A stretch of 10,893 bases of DNA from Candidatus Avimicrobium faecavium (GTDB lineage: Bacteria; Bacillota; Clostridia; Oscillospirales; Ruminococcaceae). The DNA lies in the NCBI GenBank assembly GCA_904419105.1, contig CAJFQR010000044.1, forward strand, positions 1 through 10,893. The letters are read 5' to 3'. Shown in pieces: positions 7,848 through 10,893 of the stretch. The notes under the pieces were generated by a model that searched no databases, had not been told where the DNA came from, and worked only from the letters and a program-made list of their open reading frames with translations. The position numbers and the translations under genes are program-made. Every line of letters begins with the position of its first letter. The first letter of the stretch is position 1.

Positions 7848-8438
7848 ATGCCAAGACAGCAGGATCAGGACCGGCGGGTGCGCCGTACCAAAAAGCGGCT
7901 GCGGGACGCACTGGCGGCGCTGATGCGGGAGAAGGACCTCGGGGAGATCACTGTGCGGGAGCTCACCGACCTGGCCGATGTCAACCGCGGGACCTTTTAC
8001 ACCCATTACCGCGATCTGGAGGACCTGCGCCGCCAGGTGGGTCAGGAACTCTTTGAAGAGCTTTCGGCGGTCCTTGCTGGCTTTCAAGCGGAACGGATCC
8101 GGGCCGGCAGCACTCCGGCAGGCCTGCAGGCGGTACTCACCGAGGTGTTCGACTTCGTAGCGGAAAACCGGGAGCTGTTCGTCACCATCCTGGGCTATGG
8201 GGAGATGGAATTTCACACCCAGCTGCGGGTGCTCATCTATCGGATGTACCTGCGGGAGTGGAACGGCCTCTACGACCTCGGCGATGCCGAGACCACCAAC
8301 TACTATCTGGAATTCGTCGTTTCCGGCGTCATTGGACTTATCCGCACCTGGGTCGCCAGTGGGATGCAGGAGCCTTCGGCCCAGATGGCGGCATTGGCCA
8401 CTCAGATGATCGTACAGGGATTGCCTCAGGAATCCTGA
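7848..8438 (+). CDS. TetR/AcrR-family transcriptional regulator
   Basis: A 196-residue DNA-binding regulator. Residues 9-60 form the TetR N-terminal domain, with the helix-turn-helix in ITVRELTDLADVNRGTFYTHY (34-54). The rest (about 70-196) is an all-helical ligand and dimerisation domain of the kind found in TetR proteins with a short divergent C-terminus (FVVSGVIGLIRTWVASGM near 160-180). The start at 7848 has GGGAG 8 bases upstream. An in-frame ATG at 7833 with AGGGA 6 bases upstream is nearly as good and would add 5 residues; a TTG at 7812 has no good site. It is divergent from the ABC exporter and shares its promoter region, the usual layout for a repressor of an efflux operon and of itself. 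The ligand is unknown. No convincing terminator follows it before the next promoter at 8530. Confidence 0.92.
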   Translation: MPRQQDQDRRVRRTKKRLRDALAALMREKDLGEITVRELTDLADVNRGTFYTHYRDLEDLRRQVGQELFEELSAVLAGFQAERIRAGSTPAGLQAVLTEVFDFVAENRELFVTILGYGEMEFHTQLRVLIYRMYLREWNGLYDLGDAETTNYYLEFVVSGVIGLIRTWVASGMQEPSAQMAALATQMIVQGLPQES

Positions 8439-8529
8439 TCACTCCCAAAAATCCCCGTCACTCGAGTTCTGAACACTAAGGGCATCCCGGCAATTCTGCT
8501 TTTTCTTTCAAAAAGATCGGTGTATTTCC

Positions 8530-8558
8530 TTGACTTACGGACACTTTGGCACTATAAT
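8530..8558 (+). promoter_or_regulatory. Strong sigma-A-type promoter of the carrier gene
   Basis: TTGACT (8530-8535, 5/6), an exact 17-bp spacer, then TATAAT (8553-8558, 6/6). The predicted start is near 8565, giving an AT-rich leader of about 75 bases. It is the best promoter in the window. Confidence 0.85.
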
Positions 8559-8569
8559 GAAGAAAAGTA

Positions 8570-8607
8570 GACTAAAATATCAGCAACAAAGTTAATTATT
8601 TTTAGTC
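8570..8607 (+). promoter_or_regulatory. Inverted repeat in the carrier mRNA leader
   Basis: GACTAAAA (8570-8577) pairs perfectly with TTTTAGTC (8600-8607), extendable by two pairs across a one-base bulge, with a loop of about 20 bases. It begins a few bases after the predicted transcription start. It may be an operator for a repressor or a 5' stabilising hairpin. The 7-mer AAAATAT also follows each arm region as a direct repeat. Confidence 0.45.
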
Positions 8608-8639
8608 AAAATATAAAACACAACAAAGGAGGGCTCCTA

Positions 8640-10013
8640 ATGGCTGCACAGGCTCAAGCGAAACCCAAAAAGTCCGGATTCAAGGTCCCCCATATGCTGT
8701 TTCTTCTCTTCGGTATGATGGTCCTGATGACCGCGCTGACCTATGTTCTGCCTGCCGGCGAGTTCGTAGACGGCGTCTACACCCGGGTGGAACAGAACCC
8801 GGTGAACCCCGGACAGATGCTCATGTACATCTACACCGGCCTGGTGAATTCCGCCACTGTCATTGCGGTGCTGCTCGCAAGCGGCGGCGCTATCGGTGTG
8901 ACGATGGGCACTGGCGCGCTGGACCGGGTCATCGACGGCTGTGTCTATAAGCTCCGGGACAAGGGCATCTCCGTGTTGGTCCCCATTATGTTCCTGCTGA
9001 TGGCACTGCTGGGCGCTTTTGGCGGCGGCGACTCGCTGATTGCGGTAGTCCCCATCGGCGTCATGTTCGCCCAGAAACTGCGGCTGGATCCGATCAGCGG
9101 CGCCAGTATCTCCCTGCTGGGGACCCTCACCGGTTTTGCCTGCCGGCCCGGCGGCTCCTACACCGCCCAGTCCATCATGGGCATCACCCTCTATTCCGGC
9201 TATAATCTGCGGCTGGTGTTCCTGCTTGTCACTGCCGTTGTCGGCGCCCTGTATGTGACCTGGTACGCCAAACGCATTGAAAAGGACCCGAGCAAATCGG
9301 CCATGGGCGATCTCAGCTGGCAGGCGGATCTGAACAGCAGTCTGGAGATGGAAGAAAAGCACATCACCGGCCGGGATCTGCTGATTACGGCGCTGTTCAT
9401 CGCACAATTCCCGGTGGCCATCACGCTGAACCTCTCTCTCGGCCTTGGCAACGCCGTCATGCCTGCGGTCCTTATCCCGGTAGCTATCCTCTGCGGCCTG
9501 ATCAACGGCCTCAAAACCGACCAAATCGGCAAGCTCTTTGAAAAGGGCGTCGCCAATATGGGCTTTATCGCCTTCATCATCGGTTTTGCCGGCGCCATCT
9601 CGCTGATCATGCAGGAGGGCAAGATCCTGGACACCATCGCCTATTACGCCTGTATGCCGTTGGAGAGCCTCTCCAAGGGCTTCGCGGCCATCGGAATCTC
9701 TGCGGTGGTCTGGGTACTGGATATCTTTGTGCCGTCCGCTTCCGCAAAGGTAGCGGCGATGATGCCCCTGATCAAGCCCATCGCCACCCACCTCGGCCTG
9801 GAAGGTCAGGTTGCGGTTCAGGCCTTCCTCATCGGCGACGGCTTCGGCAACATTATCTCCCCGTTCCTCGGCTGGACGATGGGCGGACTGGCTGTGGCCA
9901 AGGTCCCCTACAACAAATGGCTCAAATGGTGCCTGCCCTATCTGGCACTGATGCTGGCGCTGCACTGGGCACTGCTCTACTACCTGGCCACCATCGGCTG
10001 GACCGGCATGTGA
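8640..10013 (+). CDS. YfcC-family carrier (DcuC / C4-dicarboxylate anaerobic carrier superfamily)
   Basis: A 457-residue polytopic membrane protein with AGGAGGG ending 6 bases before the ATG. After a short basic cytoplasmic N-terminus (about 1-15) comes TM1 and the family-like VLPAGEF (about 36-42). Further hydrophobic segments run to the C-terminus, with two re-entrant-like motifs: RPGGSYTAQSIMG (near 170), and the pair VPSASAK (364-370) and GDGFGN (399-404). These Ser/Gly/Asn-rich motifs recur in YfcC/DcuC-type secondary transporters and probably line the substrate site. Family members are annotated as carriers of C4-dicarboxylates, basic amino acids or peptides; the substrate here cannot be told. 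The length is normal for the family. It is a single-gene unit with its own strong promoter and terminator. Lack of a neighbouring peptidase or deiminase gives no substrate hint. Confidence 0.9.
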   Translation: MAAQAQAKPKKSGFKVPHMLFLLFGMMVLMTALTYVLPAGEFVDGVYTRVEQNPVNPGQMLMYIYTGLVNSATVIAVLLASGGAIGVTMGTGALDRVIDGCVYKLRDKGISVLVPIMFLLMALLGAFGGGDSLIAVVPIGVMFAQKLRLDPISGASISLLGTLTGFACRPGGSYTAQSIMGITLYSGYNLRLVFLLVTAVVGALYVTWYAKRIEKDPSKSAMGDLSWQADLNSSLEMEEKHITGRDLLITALFIAQFPVAITLNLSLGLGNAVMPAVLIPVAILCGLINGLKTDQIGKLFEKGVANMGFIAFIIGFAGAISLIMQEGKILDTIAYYACMPLESLSKGFAAIGISAVVWVLDIFVPSASAKVAAMMPLIKPIATHLGLEGQVAVQAFLIGDGFGNIISPFLGWTMGGLAVAKVPYNKWLKWCLPYLALMLALHWALLYYLATIGWTGM

Positions 10014-10026
10014 CCGCTTTCCATTC

Positions 10027-10056
10027 AAAAAAGCCCCGGAGATCCGGGGCTTTTTT
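10027..10056. terminator. Bidirectional intrinsic terminator between convergent genes
   Basis: The perfect stem GCCCCGGA/TCCGGGGC (10033-10040 and 10043-10050) is bounded by six A and six T. It lies 13 bases after the carrier stop and 13 bases after the stop of the minus-strand Cys-rich gene, so one hairpin can end both convergent transcripts. Confidence 0.92.
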
Positions 10057-10069
10057 CTGTCAGGAGCCA

Positions 10070-10252
10070 TCAGCGATCCTGTTTGGCATTCTGTACAGCT
10101 GCCGAAAAATCGGCAAAGGTATCACCCGAGCGCCCGTCTGCACCCTCCATAAGATGGAAGAAACAGTTGGGCACCTCCTTTAGCCGGAGTTTTTTAGCGA
10201 TACAGAGGGCACAGCCCTTGTCATGCAAGGTGGGATGAAGCGGACAGGACAG
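10070..10252 (-). CDS. Small Cys-rich DUF6485-like protein, apparent CTG start
   Basis: A 60-residue open frame. The cysteine pattern SC (C3), GCALC (C14, C17) and VPNCFFH (C30), with a basic helix between C17 and C30 and an aromatic/acidic tail (DTFADFSAAVQ), resembles the clostridial DUF6485 family, small predicted metal-binding cytosolic proteins; I recognise this from the pattern only. The frame has no ATG, GTG or TTG near its beginning. The codon following AGGAGG by 9 bases is CTG at 10252, and an in-frame stop lies further upstream at 10284-10286. Either CTG is used as a start, or an ATG was lost by one substitution and the gene is dead or weakly expressed. Last gene of the minus-strand unit that starts at the promoter at 10738-10766. 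Confidence 0.55.
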   Translation of the reverse strand: MSCPLHPTLHDKGCALCIAKKLRLKEVPNCFFHLMEGADGRSGDTFADFSAAVQNAKQDR

Positions 10253-10279
10253 ATAGGTGCTCCTCCTTCCCGGATCAGA

Positions 10280-10345
10280 TCAGCGAGTCAGCGGCTCAAA
10301 GACCGCTACTACGGTCTCGGCAATGGCACAATCCTCCTCCTCACT
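10280..10345 (-). other. Orphan coding-like tail downstream of the HD remnant
   Basis: In the frame one base away from the HD remnant, about 20 codons (reading EEEDCAIAETVVAVFEPLTR) end at TGA 10280-10282, about 12 bases before the AGGAGG of the next gene. Composition and position look like the true 3' end of a protein that has lost its beginning, either the HD gene itself after an internal deletion or another gene. No ATG precedes it. Confidence 0.4.
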
Positions 10346-10503
10346 GCCGCCGCCTCAAGGACCGTCTGTGTGGAAACGTCCAGCCCCTCACAGAGACCGA
10401 TGGTCCGAGCATAGGCATATACTTTTAGAAAATGGGCGATGTCGTGACGATCGCCGCCGGCCTGTTCGATCGTGCGGACGGCGATCTCTGGGATCTGTAT
10501 CAT
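10309..10503 (-). pseudogene. HD-domain phosphohydrolase, truncated before the HD motif
   Basis: A 64-residue frame from ATG 10503 with a GGAGGGGGAG ribosome binding site. Residues 18-53 (HDIAHFLKVYAYARTIG, then EGLDVSTQTVLEAAAV) match the first half of the small clostridial HD phosphohydrolases, where H24 would be the first metal ligand. In the family the next residues are the VHDIG motif. Here the frame instead changes to the unrelated RRRIVPLPRP and stops, so the catalytic His-Asp pair and about 100 residues are missing. A coding-like tail continues in another frame to 10280, which suggests an internal deletion with frameshift near 10340. A metal-dependent phosphohydrolase activity is not possible. 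The upstream small gene stops one base before this ATG. Confidence 0.65.
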
Positions 10504-10504
10504 T

Positions 10505-10713
10505 TCACTCCCCCTCCTTTTCGTCCATCTTATCAAAAGCTGGCACGGCGAGGCTTGCCTGTTCCTCCAAAAAAATTGCCCGATTCTGCAGACGGCTGCG
10601 GTTCGCGAGCAGATCTTCCTTGGGAGCGGCGCCAAACATCCGCCGGTATTCCGACGGCAGTGGCTGGGTGAACAGGCTCTCCAGTGCCGGTACTACTGCC
10701 TGCTCGGCGGCAC
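10505..10713 (-). pseudogene. Small unidentified gene with probable 1-base frameshift near its start
   Basis: A coding-like frame ends at TGA 10505-10507, one base before the HD ATG. From ATG 10639 it gives 44 residues (MFGAAPKEDL to KEGE), and the same frame reads sensibly upstream as VVPALESLFTQPLPSEYRRM with no ATG, GTG or TTG start. A GTG at 10713 has AGGA 5 bases upstream and lies about 18 bases after the predicted transcription start, but its frame stops after six codons. Restoring one G near 10696 (CAGTAG to CAGGTAG) would join the two into about 69 residues. Hence a probable frameshift or sequencing error; otherwise translation would begin at 10639 with a poor ribosome binding site. 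I do not recognise the protein; it is soluble and charged, with no Cys or membrane segment. Confidence 0.45.
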
Positions 10714-10737
10714 CTCTTTCCTTTTCTCTATGGGTCT

Positions 10738-10766
10738 ATTGTAACAAACGGAATCTGCTTTTTCAA
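10738..10766 (-). promoter_or_regulatory. Promoter of the small minus-strand operon
   Basis: Minus-strand -35 TTGAAA (10761-10766, 5/6), 17-bp spacer, -10 TACAAT (10738-10743, 5/6). The predicted start is near 10731, immediately ahead of the small frameshifted gene. With the good ribosome binding sites downstream it shows that the three short frames were once an expressed unit. Confidence 0.75.
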
Positions 10767-10805
10767 GAAAACACCGGGGCATCTTACCCACAAAATTGGA
10801 TACAC

Positions 10806-10839
10806 AAAAAGCCAAAAGGCCGGGAGAAAACTCCCGGCC
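10806..10839 (-). terminator. Intrinsic terminator of a gene beyond the right edge
   Basis: A perfect 9-bp stem GGCCGGGAG/CTCCCGGCC (10818-10826 and 10831-10839, AAAA loop) is followed on the minus strand by TTTTGGCTTTTT. An outer GCCA/TGGC pairing (10811-10814 and 10843-10846) can lengthen it. The U-rich side faces the minus direction, so it ends a minus-strand gene lying past 10893; none of that gene is recognisable in the last 50 bases. Confidence 0.75.
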
Positions 10840-10893
10840 CTCTGGCCTTGAAAGGTTTGTATCAATGCGAAGTGGTGTCACAAGCCATCGAAG

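Noticed and set aside
8627..8638. AGGAG/CTCCT self-complementarity over the carrier ribosome binding site
   Set aside because: The loop would be only 2-4 bases with about 4 pairs, too weak to argue for translational control.
8637..10070. A 477-codon open frame on the minus strand opposite the carrier gene
   Set aside because: It mirrors the GC-rich carrier gene codon for codon, is rich in His, Gln, Asp and Gly with no domain, lacks a ribosome binding site, and the plus-strand frame is a clear membrane protein.
10693..10881. A 62-codon minus-strand frame spanning the terminator and promoter at the right end
   Set aside because: It reads through a hairpin terminator and a promoter and shows no protein-like features.

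Overview
The composition is GC-rich (roughly 60% by eye). Shine-Dalgarno sites are of the AGGAGG type, promoters are clear sigma-A-like, and terminators are hairpins with U-tracts. The gene families (a ferredoxin-tailed aldo/keto reductase, a giant FtsX-type exporter with coiled coils, a YfcC-type carrier, a DUF6485-like Cys protein and an HD-domain remnant) fit a GC-rich anaerobic Firmicute, most likely an Oscillospiraceae/Ruminococcaceae-type gut clostridium. This assignment is inference; no rRNA or other phylogenetic marker is present.

Layout. (1) Positions 1-3166, minus strand: an aldo/keto reductase with two C-terminal [4Fe-4S] motifs, followed 18 bp later by a SNF2-family DNA translocase that runs off the left edge with at least 675 residues. 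An extended -10 promoter lies ahead of the reductase. (2) Positions 3243-7662, minus strand: a two-gene ABC export operon, a MacB/LolD-type ATPase followed by a 1225-residue permease with a long coiled-coil hairpin, ending at a strong hairpin terminator. An AT-rich segment of about 435 bp, unlike its surroundings, encodes the tip of the hairpin. (3) Positions 7663-7847: a divergent control region where the ABC promoter and the promoter of a TetR-family gene share one palindromic -10 box, with a candidate operator nearby. (4) Positions 7848-8438, plus strand: the TetR-family regulator, probably controlling the exporter. (5) Positions 8530-10056, plus strand: a near-consensus promoter, a leader with an inverted repeat, a YfcC/DcuC-superfamily carrier and a bidirectional terminator. 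(6) Positions 10070-10766, minus strand: a small decaying operon behind a good promoter. It holds a short frameshifted gene, an HD-domain gene cut off before its HD motif, and a small Cys-rich DUF6485-like protein whose only upstream start is CTG. (7) Positions 10806-10839: a minus-strand terminator for a gene beyond the right edge.

The best-supported functional unit is the TetR/ATPase/permease export module. The most unusual features are the mosaic permease, the shared -10 element and the degraded operon. I found no CRISPR array, tRNA, rRNA, insertion sequence or obvious novel defence system. Coordinates and motif positions were worked out by hand.
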